Source: Anaerolineales bacterium
GTDB taxonomy: Bacteria > Chloroflexota > Anaerolineae > Anaerolineales > Anaerolineaceae
Length of the DNA stretch: 32,796 nucleotides
Direction of reading: 5' to 3'
Assembly: GCA_020060485.1 (NCBI GenBank)
Contig: JAGVAB010000072.1
Coordinates: 1-32,796 of the forward strand
Position numbers and translations under genes: made by a program. The number at the start of each line of letters is the position of its first letter. Positions within the stretch are counted from its first letter, which is position 1. This document shows positions 22,542 through 31,175 of this stretch, one piece after another. The notes beneath the pieces are model-generated. The model searched no databases. It was not told the origin of the DNA and was given only the letters and a program-made list of their open reading frames with translations.

Positions 22542-24482
22542 TCAACCATAAAAATCCTGAAAAGTGAACAGAAGCCAGCTGGTGATCCATTGCAGGAAAA
22601 AGATCAATGATATGGCGGCAGGTTTACTGCGACTCAAGCGTAGTATTTCTTTGGCGGCTAACAGGGCCAGTACAGGCAGCATGAAGAGCCACAGGCGCTG
22701 CACTTCGCCATTGGTTTGGCCGAAGAGGTTCAGAGCGACATAGGTGAGCAGGAAGGCTGCGGCCAATTCGTCCACAGGCTGCGGCTGGCGGCGCAGGCAG
22801 GCGGCCACAGAGCGCCCCATCTGCACCAGTGCCAGCAGGATGAAGGGCATACCGCTCCAGGTGAGCATTTCGGCGTTGTTGAGCAGCAGGGCATATACCA
22901 CCTGTTCCAGGCCGGGGACGTAGTCTTTGGCCCGGCGGTGCTGGGCCATGGCGTTGGCGTAGCGCAGCAGGATGTCATAATTGAGCAGCCACTTGAAGAG
23001 CAGGAACATGACCAGCAGCCCGGCGGCAAAAGCCAGGCCGAGTTTTATGACTTCTTGCAGAGAGAGTGACTTGCGGTTGGAAAGAAAATGCAGGCCGAAC
23101 CACAGCGGGATGAGGGGTACCAGGGGCAGCAGCGAAAAACCGAAATACAGGGCAGCATAGGTTGCCAGACCAGCCAGTCCGGCCAACTGCCAGGAACGGT
23201 TTTGCAGGGCGCGCCAGGCCAGCCACAATACGGCGATGAAGATCAGGGGATAGAGTACCTGGTCGAGGAAGAGTGGGATGAGGAGCACACTGGGCAGGGC
23301 GATGTAGAGCATGGCCGAAAGCAGGCTTTCCTGCTGGCCGAGTTCCAGTTCGTGCGCCAGCCGGTAGAGGGGCAGCAAGACCAGAAAAGCAAGGAAAGGA
23401 AAGACATACGCGCTGAAGGTGGTCAGCGAAAGGAATCGCCCGGCGTTGTCGGCGGCAGGCAGGAAGAGGTTGGAAGCTTTTTGGGTGAGGATATAGACGG
23501 CCAGTACACCCGGCGGTTTGGTGCCCAGGTACCAGTCGCCGCCGTAGTCGGCTTCGTAGTTGGTGAGGGCATGCCACAGACCGGGGTCTTCGGCGGCGGC
23601 CTCGGCGTAGTTGTTGAAGACTGAATCGGCGTATTTGAGACGCAGAGATTCAAAACCACCGCCTGCCAGAAAGCCAAAGCTGATTTGCAGTCCAGCGCCC
23701 AACAGGATGAGCGTCACCAGATTGCGGCGGATATGTTCCGGGCGGCGCAAGACCAGCCAGACTACACCCAGGGCAGTGACCAGCATGAGCGGGAACAGCC
23801 AGATTGGCTGCGGGACTTCTTTTTGCCAGAAGTACCACTTCCAGCCGCGGATCACCGCAAAGGTCTTAAGCTGCAAGACCAGCACCGTCCAGTGGAAGAA
23901 GGCCGCCCCGCTTAACAGCAGCATAACGGCGGCCCGGCCAAAGGCGCCGTCTTTGCGCAGTTGGCGAAAGGCGGGCGCATAACCAGCCAGCCACAGGGCA
24001 AGGGTTTGCAGGGCCAGGGCGGTCAACCACAAGGTGAGGGGCAGCAGCCGCGGGTAGGTTGCGTATAGCCGCTTCACCAACATCAGCCATTGCGGCCGGG
24101 TGGAGAGGAATATCTCGGCAGACAGCGGCAGCGGAACAGAGAAGAAGAGGTGATAAGTAGCAGAGACTGCTGCCCCCAGTACCAGCAGGATGGTCAGGGA
24201 AAGCAGAAAGCCTTTTTGCAATAACAGGGTTTCGCCGTTCCGCAGCCATTTGGCCAAGGTTGGCTGCCCGGTGAGTTTTTGCCAGGCTGCCCAGACCATG
24301 AGGGCGGTCAACAGCAGGGCTGCGCCGGCCAGGGCAAGGCGCATGGCCGAGTAGCCCAGCAAGAGGGCGCCTTCTGCCGAGGGGTCCTTGAGCAGGAAGA
24401 CCAGTGCCAGCAGTCCTTCCAGGGCGGCCAGTGGGTAGAAAAGGGAAGAAATTTTTTTGGAAATGGGTGTGTCTGCCTGCAT
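22542..24482 (-). CDS. Polytopic membrane protein, possible ArnT/PMT-type glycosyltransferase
   Basis: A 646-aa protein with about 14 hydrophobic segments throughout. After the first five helices comes a large loop with NYEADYGGDWYLGTKPPGVLAVY, the kind of conserved loop seen in GT-C lipid-linked sugar transferases such as ArnT and PMT; these usually carry catalytic acidic residues in an earlier loop. Here YADSVFNNYAEAAAEDPG lies just before it. The sugar donor and acceptor are unknown. AGAGGA lies 6 nt before the ATG. It stands alone between the GGDEF gene and hppA. A role in cell-envelope glycan or protein glycosylation is inferred from fold only. Confidence 0.65.
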   Translation of the reverse strand: MQADTPISKKISSLFYPLAALEGLLALVFLLKDPSAEGALLLGYSAMRLALAGAALLLTALMVWAAWQKLTGQPTLAKWLRNGETLLLQKGFLLSLTILLVLGAAVSATYHLFFSVPLPLSAEIFLSTRPQWLMLVKRLYATYPRLLPLTLWLTALALQTLALWLAGYAPAFRQLRKDGAFGRAAVMLLLSGAAFFHWTVLVLQLKTFAVIRGWKWYFWQKEVPQPIWLFPLMLVTALGVVWLVLRRPEHIRRNLVTLILLGAGLQISFGFLAGGGFESLRLKYADSVFNNYAEAAAEDPGLWHALTNYEADYGGDWYLGTKPPGVLAVYILTQKASNLFLPAADNAGRFLSLTTFSAYVFPFLAFLVLLPLYRLAHELELGQQESLLSAMLYIALPSVLLIPLFLDQVLYPLIFIAVLWLAWRALQNRSWQLAGLAGLATYAALYFGFSLLPLVPLIPLWFGLHFLSNRKSLSLQEVIKLGLAFAAGLLVMFLLFKWLLNYDILLRYANAMAQHRRAKDYVPGLEQVVYALLLNNAEMLTWSGMPFILLALVQMGRSVAACLRRQPQPVDELAAAFLLTYVALNLFGQTNGEVQRLWLFMLPVLALLAAKEILRLSRSKPAAISLIFFLQWITSWLLFTFQDFYG

Positions 24483-24591
24483 GGAGAATCCTCTGAGGTA
24501 TGATTTATGGAATTGTACATTAAAAATGAGGTGATGGATGGGTGGAATGGAATACTGTATTTATCACGCAAAGCCGCAAAGAAAACGATAT

Positions 24592-24627
24592 CAAATCGCA
24601 CGCTGAGCTTGTCGAGGTGTCGATTTG
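24592..24627. repeat. REP-like element with TCGACAAGCTCAG core, copy 1
   Basis: CAAATCG (24592-24598) and CGATTTG (24621-24627) flank a core reading CTCGACAAGCTCAGC on the minus strand. The same core, again between short inverted arms, occurs at 32305-32334. It lies in the gap between the glycosyltransferase-like gene and hppA, upstream of the hppA terminator. Confidence 0.6.
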
Positions 24628-24630
24628 CTG

Positions 24631-24668
24631 TAAAAAGAAACCGGCTGGCCCATGTGGGCCAGCCGGTT
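24631..24668 (-). terminator. Terminator of hppA
   Basis: A 13-bp perfect stem (AACCGGCTGGCCC, 4-nt loop, 24639-24668) followed on the minus strand by TTTCTTTTT. It lies 21 nt past the hppA stop. Confidence 0.92.
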
Positions 24669-24689
24669 GTTTGTGCTTTGTTGTTTATC

Positions 24690-26747
24690 CTAGAACAGGT
24701 GGATCACGGCGATGATCGGGGCAAACAGGGAAGACACCAGCGACATAACGGTGATGAGGGTGTTGAGGGAGGGACCGGCAGTATCCTTGAAAGGATCGCC
24801 AACGGTGTCGCCCACAACGGCCGCTTTGTGCGCTTCAGAACCAGGCCCGCCATACTGGCCGGTCTCGATGAATTTCTTGGAATTATCCCACAGACCGCCG
24901 GCGTTGGACATCAACAGAGCAAAGATCACGCCAGTGAAGATGGCGCCGCCCAGGAAACCGCCCAATGCATCCGGGCCGAGAATGAAGCCGACCAGCAGGG
25001 GCAGGCCGATGGCCAGGAAGGCAGGAATGACCAGGGAGGTCAGTGCGCCCTGAGCAGCCAAGCTGACGCACTTGGCGTAGTCTGGTTTGGCGGTACCGGC
25101 CAGGATGCCCGGATTCTCGCGGAATTGCTCGCGAATCTCTTCGATCATGTCGAAGGCATTATGGGTCACCGAGAGCATCAGCAATGCGCTGAACAGGGGC
25201 GGCGTGGCTGCCCCCAGGAGGACACCGGCGATCACCAGCGGGTTGAGCAGGCTGATGGTCAGTTGGGCACCAGCAGCCGAAATGACTTCGGCGTAGGCGT
25301 TGAACAGGGCCAGCACGGTCAGGGCTGCGGCGCCAATGGCAAAGCCTTTGGTGATGGCTTTGGCGGTGTTGCCGGCAGCGTCGAGGGTGTCGGCGCGTTC
25401 AATGACTTCGTGGTCCATGCCGGCCATTTCGGCGATGCCGCGGGCATTGTCCACAATGGGGCCATAAGCGTCTGAGGAGACGATCATGCCGGACACGGAA
25501 AGCATACCCACTGCGGCGATACCGATGCCGTAAATGCCGCTCAGGCCGTTGGCTTCAGCCAGGAAGTAGGAAGCCAGGGTGGCAACCACAATGCCGATGA
25601 TTGAAGGCACAACGCTGACCAGGCCGTAACTGTAGCCGGTGATGATCGTCATGGCTGAGCCGGAACCGGACACTTTGGCAGTTTCCATGACGGGGGTGTT
25701 GGTTTCGGTGGTGAAGTAATCAGAGGTGAAGCCGATCACCACGCCAGTGGACATGCCTACCAGTGTGGCCCAAAGTACACCAATGTTAAAGCCGCCCAGA
25801 AATACCAGAGCGACGACCATGGCAGCCAGGAAGAGGCAGGTGATGATCGTGCCGCGGTTGAGGGCCGCGCCAGGTTTGCCGTCCTTGCCGACGCGCACAA
25901 ACTGGATGCCAAGGATGGAAGCGAAGATGCCCAGGGTGCAGATGATCAGGGGCAGGGTGGTATAGCGAACGATCTCGTCGGTGGCGCCGCTCAGGCTGTA
26001 TGAGGCGCCGATCAACATCACAGCTACCGCACTGGCAACATAAGAGTCGAAGATATCGGCTCCGGTGCCGGCCACATCACCCACATTGTCACCCACATTA
26101 TCGGCCACAACGGCCGGGTTGCGCGGATCGTCTTCGGGGATGCCAACTTCAATCTTGCCAACCAGGTCGGCGGCAATATCGGCTGTCTTGGTGTAGATGC
26201 CGCCGCCAGCTTTGGCCAGCAGAGCCAGGGCAGACGCGCCAAAGCTGAAGCCTAAAACGACTTCAGGGTTTCCGGTCAGCAGGTAGATGAGGCTCATGCC
26301 AATGATGGCCAGACCAACGGTGGCCATGCCCATCACGGTGCCGGCATAGAAGGAAACCCTGAAAGCGAGGGGCAGGCTTTCTTTGGCGGCAACTGCGGTG
26401 CGCACATTGGCCTTGACGGCAATGCTCATACCCATGTAGCCCGCCAGGGCCGCACAGATGGCGCCAACTATGAAGGCAAAGGCCATTTCCAGCCCGCGGA
26501 TGCCTTCACCGGCGCTGACCCCAAAGACCAGCGCCAGGATGGCAGCCATCACAACTGCCACCAACGTCAGGGCAGTGTATAACCGCTTCAGGTAAGAACG
26601 GGCGCCCTCTTCGATCCAGGAAGCGACTTCCTGAGCGCGCGCTGAGCCGGCGCTTTGTCTCTGTACCCAGAAGTACAGATAGAAAGCAACCGCCAAAGCC
26701 AGGACACCAGACCCGACAGCAATATAAAGCCATACTTGATCGTTCAT
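24690..26747 (-). CDS. hppA: Membrane-bound proton-translocating pyrophosphatase
   Basis: A 685-aa integral membrane enzyme that hydrolyses pyrophosphate and pumps H+ across the membrane. The substrate-site motifs are intact: DIAADLVGKIE, DNVGDNVGDVAGTGADIFDS, DAYGPIVDNARGIAEM and DTVGDPFKDTAGPSLN. The string AAGNTAKAITKG has Lys at the position that separates K+-independent enzymes (Lys) from K+-dependent ones (Ala), so a K+-independent H+ pump is expected. About 15-16 membrane helices fit the length. AGGAG lies 9 nt before the ATG. A 165-nt leader with two stem-loops precedes it, and a strong terminator ends it, so it is probably monocistronic. Confidence 0.96.
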   Translation of the reverse strand: MNDQVWLYIAVGSGVLALAVAFYLYFWVQRQSAGSARAQEVASWIEEGARSYLKRLYTALTLVAVVMAAILALVFGVSAGEGIRGLEMAFAFIVGAICAALAGYMGMSIAVKANVRTAVAAKESLPLAFRVSFYAGTVMGMATVGLAIIGMSLIYLLTGNPEVVLGFSFGASALALLAKAGGGIYTKTADIAADLVGKIEVGIPEDDPRNPAVVADNVGDNVGDVAGTGADIFDSYVASAVAVMLIGASYSLSGATDEIVRYTTLPLIICTLGIFASILGIQFVRVGKDGKPGAALNRGTIITCLFLAAMVVALVFLGGFNIGVLWATLVGMSTGVVIGFTSDYFTTETNTPVMETAKVSGSGSAMTIITGYSYGLVSVVPSIIGIVVATLASYFLAEANGLSGIYGIGIAAVGMLSVSGMIVSSDAYGPIVDNARGIAEMAGMDHEVIERADTLDAAGNTAKAITKGFAIGAAALTVLALFNAYAEVISAAGAQLTISLLNPLVIAGVLLGAATPPLFSALLMLSVTHNAFDMIEEIREQFRENPGILAGTAKPDYAKCVSLAAQGALTSLVIPAFLAIGLPLLVGFILGPDALGGFLGGAIFTGVIFALLMSNAGGLWDNSKKFIETGQYGGPGSEAHKAAVVGDTVGDPFKDTAGPSLNTLITVMSLVSSLFAPIIAVIHLF

Positions 26748-26788
26748 TTCACAACACTCCTAAAGAAAGATATTAGATTACACACCAA

Positions 26789-26844
26789 TCCCACTGCTGA
26801 AATTGCTGCGGTGTGCGGGTCAGCGTAAAGAGTCAGCAGTGGGA
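26789..26844 (-). promoter_or_regulatory. Long hairpin in the hppA leader
   Basis: Perfect 12-bp arms (TCCCACTGCTGA 26789-26800 with 26833-26844) around a ~32-nt loop that itself can form a GCTG/CAGC inner stem. It lies 40-100 nt upstream of the hppA ATG. I do not recognise a known riboswitch class. Confidence 0.5.
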
Positions 26845-26869
26845 CTTATCACTTACGAGCAGGCACAGC

Positions 26870-26907
26870 ACACCCCGGTTGGGCCTGATGCGGCCGCACC
26901 GGGGTGT
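26870..26907 (-). terminator. GC-rich hairpin after the gene at 26913
   Basis: Perfect 10-bp arms (ACACCCCGGT / ACCGGGGTGT) with an 18-nt loop containing CGGCCG. It begins 5 nt past the stop of the upstream gene but lacks a T-tract, so it may end that transcript weakly or belong to the hppA leader. Confidence 0.5.
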
Positions 26908-26912
26908 TGGGG

Positions 26913-27674
26913 TTACATGTTGGCAGATCGACGCCAGTTATTATATTTGTCGCGCAGTTCCTCTTGGGTTGGCATGGGGAAGAAAATGAGTCCTTCCTTG
27001 TTGCCGAAATAAATGCCGCTGGCAATTGTGCGGTAAACCACTTCCGGTGAGTGTACCCGGTCTACCATTTTGGCATTGATGATCTTGGTTCCCAGTTCAA
27101 GCAGGCATTCGCGCAGATGGTCAATATTGCTGTATGGCAGATCGCCAACTGCGCCAAATTCGGGATCATCTGCCAATTCTCCCAATCTTAGCTCGGCAAA
27201 CACAATGGCCGGCAGAGTGACCAGGGTGGGGTTCTTGACGATGTATTCGTAGAATTCAATTGGCGGCAGTTTGGAAACGATCAATGGATGAACAGGGGCA
27301 ATTTCCTGGTAAAGGTGAGAGCCGTGGCTTTCGCCGTTTGGCATGGCACCCGGTTCCAGGCCCAGGGTTTTGCCATCGCGGGTGACCAGGTAGAGCTTCT
27401 TGATGGCCTTCAGCGGGATGTTTTCCAACACTCGATAGACGGAAATATAAATGGAGGATTTTGGTGTGCCATCATCATGAGGCACACAGCGTTCAATACC
27501 TTCCTGGATGCGGAAGAACTCATCCCGGAAATCTGGATCCAGCTCAAAGAATATGGCCTGACCGCGAGATTTCTTCTTGCTGCCAACGGCGTAGTATACA
27601 CCAAATTCTTCTGGCGACAGCATGGAGGCAATCAGCGCTTCGGGAAGCAATGAGACGTACAGATGAACGGTCAT
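26913..27674 (-). CDS. Conserved-looking soluble protein of unknown function
   Basis: A 253-aa protein without signal peptide or membrane segment. It begins MTVHLYVSLLPEALIASML, has a Lys-rich turn GSKKKSRGQAIFFEL near residue 33 and ends FPMPTQEELRDKYNNWRRSANM. The composition is that of a folded cytosolic alpha/beta protein, and AGGAG lies 11 nt before the ATG. A promoter-like pair TTTACT/TACAAT (27756-27751 and 27734-27729) is overlapped by a GGATAG/CTATCC inverted repeat, so it is probably regulated. I do not recognise the family. It lies just upstream of hppA on the same strand but is separated from it by hairpins. Confidence 0.75.
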   Translation of the reverse strand: MTVHLYVSLLPEALIASMLSPEEFGVYYAVGSKKKSRGQAIFFELDPDFRDEFFRIQEGIERCVPHDDGTPKSSIYISVYRVLENIPLKAIKKLYLVTRDGKTLGLEPGAMPNGESHGSHLYQEIAPVHPLIVSKLPPIEFYEYIVKNPTLVTLPAIVFAELRLGELADDPEFGAVGDLPYSNIDHLRECLLELGTKIINAKMVDRVHSPEVVYRTIASGIYFGNKEGLIFFPMPTQEELRDKYNNWRRSANM

Positions 27675-27728
27675 GATACGCTTTTCTCCTTTTATGTTAA
27701 GTTGGATCTATGCGTAACGGCAAAAAAC

Positions 27729-27767
27729 ATTGTATGAACAACTACCGGATAGTAAAAGGTTCTATCC
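27729..27767 (-). promoter_or_regulatory. Promoter with overlapping inverted repeat
   Basis: TTTACT (27756-27751), 16-nt spacer, TACAAT (27734-27729) on the minus strand. A 6-bp inverted repeat GGATAG/CTATCC (27747-27767) overlaps the -35 box and could be an operator. Confidence 0.5.
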
Positions 27768-27901
27768 TGTCATAATACTATTGTAAACCCGATTTCATTT
27801 TTTTTGGATGGATTGGGTCATGGGAAAATTCACAAATTTGATGGAAAGATGACACATCTCTGGTATGACATCTGGCAAACGCAACTAGGGAATTTGGGAA
27901 A

Positions 27902-27947
27902 CCTTGCCTGCTTTGCATGCAGGTAAGCCTGGATACCCCAAAACAAG
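27902..27947 (-). terminator. Weak terminator-like hairpin
   Basis: CTTGCCTGC and GCAGGTAAG form an 8-of-9-bp stem downstream of the 87-aa gene. On the minus strand it is followed only by a short TTT. The rest of 27768-27901 shows no gene. Confidence 0.4.
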
Positions 27948-28211
27948 TTATTTTTTTTGAAAGGGAACGGCTTGTTGGACGCTGCGCTGCTTGATGAGAG
28001 TCAGGGCTTGTTGAAGAACCGGCAGGGTTTGGGTATGGCGCTGGGGGTGGTAGATGGTCCAGGTGCGCTCCTGGGCATTGTAGCAGCGGTCTTCGGGCGG
28101 AATGGCGATCAGGCAGGCCAGGTCGGTCTTTTGCTCATCCGGCGGGGTGGATGGCTCAAGATAAACCTGCACGGCATTTTTTGAAAGACTCTCCGGAACC
28201 AGTGCGATCAT
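27948..28211 (-). CDS. 87-aa protein of unknown function
   Basis: A small soluble protein starting MIALVPESLSKNAV. The segment RCYNAQERTWTIYHPQ in the middle resembles the R-x-W/Y-x-P-x-x-R-x-W-T pattern seen in HARP-like modules of SNF2 helicases and related DNA-repair proteins, which suggests a nucleic-acid-linked domain, though weakly. There is no Shine-Dalgarno sequence. A TAGAAT box lies 6 nt before the ATG, so transcription would start at or next to the ATG and the mRNA may be leaderless. It follows the gene at 28248 by 36 nt. Confidence 0.55.
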   Translation of the reverse strand: MIALVPESLSKNAVQVYLEPSTPPDEQKTDLACLIAIPPEDRCYNAQERTWTIYHPQRHTQTLPVLQQALTLIKQRSVQQAVPFQKK

Positions 28212-28247
28212 GAATCTATTCTAGCACAAGCGGAGCGGAAGAGCAGC

Positions 28248-29066
28248 TCACCTGATTTCCAGCGGGGCCCAGGCACGCTGCGCCTGGCCATCCAGGTCGA
28301 GGGCCAGGATGCCGATCTGATAGCGTCCAGGCAGGGCTGGAGCGCTTTGCAGGCGAATGGTGGCTTCGTTGGGCAGGATTGGCTGCGTATAGCCAGAGGT
28401 GGTTTCCCAGCTAGCTGTCTGGGAGTCTTGGCGCAGCCAGGAAAAGACAGGGATGATTTGACCGCCGCTTTGCAGTGTGATCCCCCGCGTTCGGCCCGGA
28501 TGCCTCTGGCCCGTACCCAGGGCTGCGACGCGGGTCAGAGAGCCATCGCCAGCAAAGACCAGCCGCACCGCGCACAGCGTGCCATTCAAAGGCTGCCAGT
28601 TGGCATACAACTGGTATTCCTGCACGATGTTGCCTGCCAGATAACGGGTGGGCTGGGGGAATACCCAGGCAGCTTGAGGGTCGTTGACCATCAAGTGCAG
28701 GTGCGGCTGCCAATCAACGGTGAGTTCATTGCTTTCATCCCATAGCGGGTGGAACACTCCGCCGATTTCGCGGTTGACCGGAGCAGACAGCTCGCGGCGG
28801 CAGACTGGGCCAGCCAGCCAGCCTTGCGGCCCTTCCCAAAAAACCTCAAGATACAGACGGGCAATATGGCTGCCAGTTAATTCGGCTTCCAGGCGCACGG
28901 TCTCGTCAGCGGCTATCTGTGCGCTGGAAAGTGCCAGTCGGATGAAATTGACAAACCCGGCGCCGGGTGCTGGTTGTGTGTTTGGTTCCAATGGCTGCAC
29001 GGCAGAAGGAGCATCCATATTCAGGCTGAATTGATACCCCTGCCAGGTGAATTCCTGTGTCCACAT
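28248..29066 (-). CDS. Beta-rich protein of unknown function
   Basis: A 272-aa protein without signal peptide. It is rich in Trp, Tyr and alternating hydrophobic residues (for example IARLYLEVFWEGPQGW and YQIGILALDLDGQAQRAW), suggesting several beta-sandwich units: one around 40-130 and one at the C-terminus that resembles an immunoglobulin-like fold. AAGGAG lies 9 nt before the ATG. It is followed by the 87-aa gene and preceded by repeat copy B on the other side of the promoter region. I do not recognise the family and assign no function. Confidence 0.7.
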   Translation of the reverse strand: MWTQEFTWQGYQFSLNMDAPSAVQPLEPNTQPAPGAGFVNFIRLALSSAQIAADETVRLEAELTGSHIARLYLEVFWEGPQGWLAGPVCRRELSAPVNREIGGVFHPLWDESNELTVDWQPHLHLMVNDPQAAWVFPQPTRYLAGNIVQEYQLYANWQPLNGTLCAVRLVFAGDGSLTRVAALGTGQRHPGRTRGITLQSGGQIIPVFSWLRQDSQTASWETTSGYTQPILPNEATIRLQSAPALPGRYQIGILALDLDGQAQRAWAPLEIR

Positions 29067-29315
29067 CTTGGGCTGCTCCTTTGAGAAAAGGTTGGCTGAT
29101 AATCTTGTTTCCTGAGATTGATTGTATACATGCTTGCTGTTTTCGTCAAAGAGAATTGAGGTCGATGAGCATGGTATCTATGGCATTCTCAAGAAAGCTT
29201 GACAAAAGAGATTTTTGAAAGCAGTGGAATACATTCAGTCCAAATCAGTTGCAAAATACCGGTGATGATTTACCCCCTCCCGCAAAGAATGAAGATCACA
29301 CGTCAAGCACCTCGC

Positions 29316-29340
29316 GGGGAGGGGAGTTTGAGGGGTGGGG
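29316..29340 (+). other. Intramolecular G-quadruplex motif (copy B)
   Basis: Four G4 runs separated by A, AGTTTGA and T, one base different from copy A in the central loop. A CCCTCCCGC stretch about 40 nt upstream could instead pair with the first two runs, giving two competing structures. Confidence 0.7.
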
Positions 29341-29464
29341 TGCAGAAAACCTGGCGATATACGCAAACCGGGGCTTATTTGGCCTGTAATTTGGCGTCAT
29401 CATTAAGATAAGGGAACTGCAAATTAACCTTGAGAAGGCCATGGGATGGTATCATGGTTGCCTT

Positions 29465-29492
29465 TTGCAGTTTCCGGCAAGGCTGGTATAAT
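29465..29492 (+). promoter_or_regulatory. Promoter of the thioredoxin-DsbD-like gene
   Basis: TTGCAG (29465-29470), 16-nt spacer, TATAAT (29487-29492). It starts a leader of about 160 nt before ATG 29661. Confidence 0.7.
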
Positions 29493-29660
29493 CAGCACCA
29501 TTGCTGTCCTATTTACCTCAGATGATGAATTCACATTAATTCGTTTCTCTGCTGGTCGACGGGATGGCAAAGGAATGGGATTTGCAGAGAGGCTGGATGC
29601 GCCATCCAGCTTTTATTTGAAATAGTTCTTGCATGAATTGGTTTGGAAAAGGAGACCAGG

Positions 29661-31118
29661 ATGACAGGAAGAGAAAAAAGATTCCGGGCGCTATTGGTAA
29701 CCCTTTTGGTAGCTTTGGGTCTGGTGTTGTTTTTACAACCGGCAGCCGCCCTTGCGGCACCAGGGCAGCTGCCGGAAGTGGCAACTGACGGGAATGAAAC
29801 GGAAATCAGACTGGCAGCGCCGGTAACCCAGGCAGTTGAGCCGGCTGCCCCGGTGGTGATCTATTTGTTCTGGGGAGAAGGCTGCCCGCACTGCGCCGAG
29901 GCCGAGAAATACCTGATACCACTGGCTGAAGGAAATGAGCAGATTGAATTGCGCATGTATGAGGTTTGGAACGACAGGCTGAACCAGAATCTGTTCATCA
30001 AAATGGCAGAAAATTCTGGCTTTGAGCCACGAGGAGTGCCCACTATCTTTATCGGTAATCGCCACTGGGTGGGGTATTCTGATGTGATCCGCTCCGAGAT
30101 CCAGAAAACAATAGATGCCTGCCTGAAGAATGCATGTGTTGATGCAGGCGCTGGCATTATGCCGGGAGCGGCAGAACGGCCAGTCACTAGCCCTCCGCAG
30201 CCTGAGGTGAACGAGGGCGGTTCAAATCAAATCAAGCTGCCCCTCATCGGGACGGTGGATCTCTCAAAACAATCCTTGCTGATCAGCACGCTTCTCATCT
30301 CCTTTGTGGATGGGTTCAACCCTTGCTCAATCTGGGTGTTGACCATGCTGCTGGCGCTCACCCTGCATACCGGTTCCAGGAAGAAAGTCATTCTGGTGGG
30401 GGTGATCTTTGTGTCGGTTACGGCAGCCATTTATGCCCTGTTCATTGCCGGTTTGTTCACCATGTTCACCGTGGTCAGTTTTGTGGGTTGGATCCAGGTG
30501 GTGGTGGCGTTGGTGGCATTGTTCTTCGCCCTGGTCAACATCAAGGATTATTTCTGGTACAAGGAAGGTCTGTCCTTTACCATTGATGATGACAAAAAGC
30601 CGGGTATCTTTCAGCGCATGCGCCGCCTGATGGATGCCAGTCAATCCTTTTGGGGATTGGTGGGTGGAACGATCGTGCTGGCGGCAGGGGTCTCGCTGGT
30701 GGAGTTCTCCTGTACGGCCGGCTTCCCGGTGCTGTGGTCAAACCTTTTGGTTGCCCAGAACGTTGACGCCATAACCTTTGGCTTGCTTCTGCTGGTTTAC
30801 ATGGTGGTGTATCAACTGGATGAGCTGGGCATTTTCCTTGTGGCAGTGTTCACCATGCGCTCCACCAAGGTGGAGGAAAAGCACGGCCGAATTCTTAAAC
30901 TCATCGGCGGGGTATTGATGCTTGCTCTGGCCGGGGTGATGTTGATCAATCCTGACCTGATGGATAATTTATCCAGTTCGCTGATCGTCTTTGGTATTGC
31001 ATTTGGATTGACCATCCTGATCCTTCTGCTGCACCGGGTGGTGCTGCCCAGGATGGGTATTCATATCGGCACAGAGTTCACCGCCAAGTCCAGGAAGAAG
31101 AAACGCCATTCACAATAG
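29661..31118 (+). CDS. Thioredoxin-like/DsbD-like fusion, thiol-disulfide electron transporter
   Basis: A 485-aa membrane protein. An N-terminal signal or anchor (residues 8-30) leads to an extracytoplasmic thioredoxin-like domain with the redox pair C75-P-H-C78 in FWGEGCPHC and a cis-Pro loop RGVPTIFIG. After a Pro-rich linker come about six membrane helices of the CcdA/DsbD type, with the conserved membrane cysteines Cys222 (DGFNPCSIW) and Cys351 (EFSCTAGFP). Such proteins carry electrons from cytoplasmic thioredoxin to envelope targets. ATG 29661 was chosen for AAAGGAG 6 nt upstream; a TTG start at 29643 is less likely. It may reduce the Sec-MsrA lipoprotein (inference). A strong terminator follows. 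Confidence 0.88.
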   Translation: MTGREKRFRALLVTLLVALGLVLFLQPAAALAAPGQLPEVATDGNETEIRLAAPVTQAVEPAAPVVIYLFWGEGCPHCAEAEKYLIPLAEGNEQIELRMYEVWNDRLNQNLFIKMAENSGFEPRGVPTIFIGNRHWVGYSDVIRSEIQKTIDACLKNACVDAGAGIMPGAAERPVTSPPQPEVNEGGSNQIKLPLIGTVDLSKQSLLISTLLISFVDGFNPCSIWVLTMLLALTLHTGSRKKVILVGVIFVSVTAAIYALFIAGLFTMFTVVSFVGWIQVVVALVALFFALVNIKDYFWYKEGLSFTIDDDKKPGIFQRMRRLMDASQSFWGLVGGTIVLAAGVSLVEFSCTAGFPVLWSNLLVAQNVDAITFGLLLLVYMVVYQLDELGIFLVAVFTMRSTKVEEKHGRILKLIGGVLMLALAGVMLINPDLMDNLSSSLIVFGIAFGLTILILLLHRVVLPRMGIHIGTEFTAKSRKKKRHSQ

Positions 31119-31175
31119 ACCAGGTTGGCTGGATTCGCCCCACATTCAGGCGGTCTATGTGTCAGACAAGTTTCA

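Larger units (their letters stand above)
29179..29496 (+). repeat. Interspersed promoter-linked repeat, copy B
   Basis: A diverged copy of the repeat at 5090-5487. It has the same 25-base opening, the same G-quadruplex block (29316-29340), AAATTAACCTTGAGAAGGCC at 29421-29440 matching the AAAATTAACTTTCAGAAAGCC segment of copy A, and ends in GTATAATCAGC. It is about 80 bases shorter, mainly in the middle. It fills most of the 594-nt gene-free stretch 29067-29660. Confidence 0.8.

Noticed and set aside
29883..29894. Possible second selenoprotein at the CPHC motif of the thioredoxin-DsbD-like fusion
   Set aside because: Both positions are normal Cys codons (TGC and TGC), and no in-frame TGA occurs in the gene.
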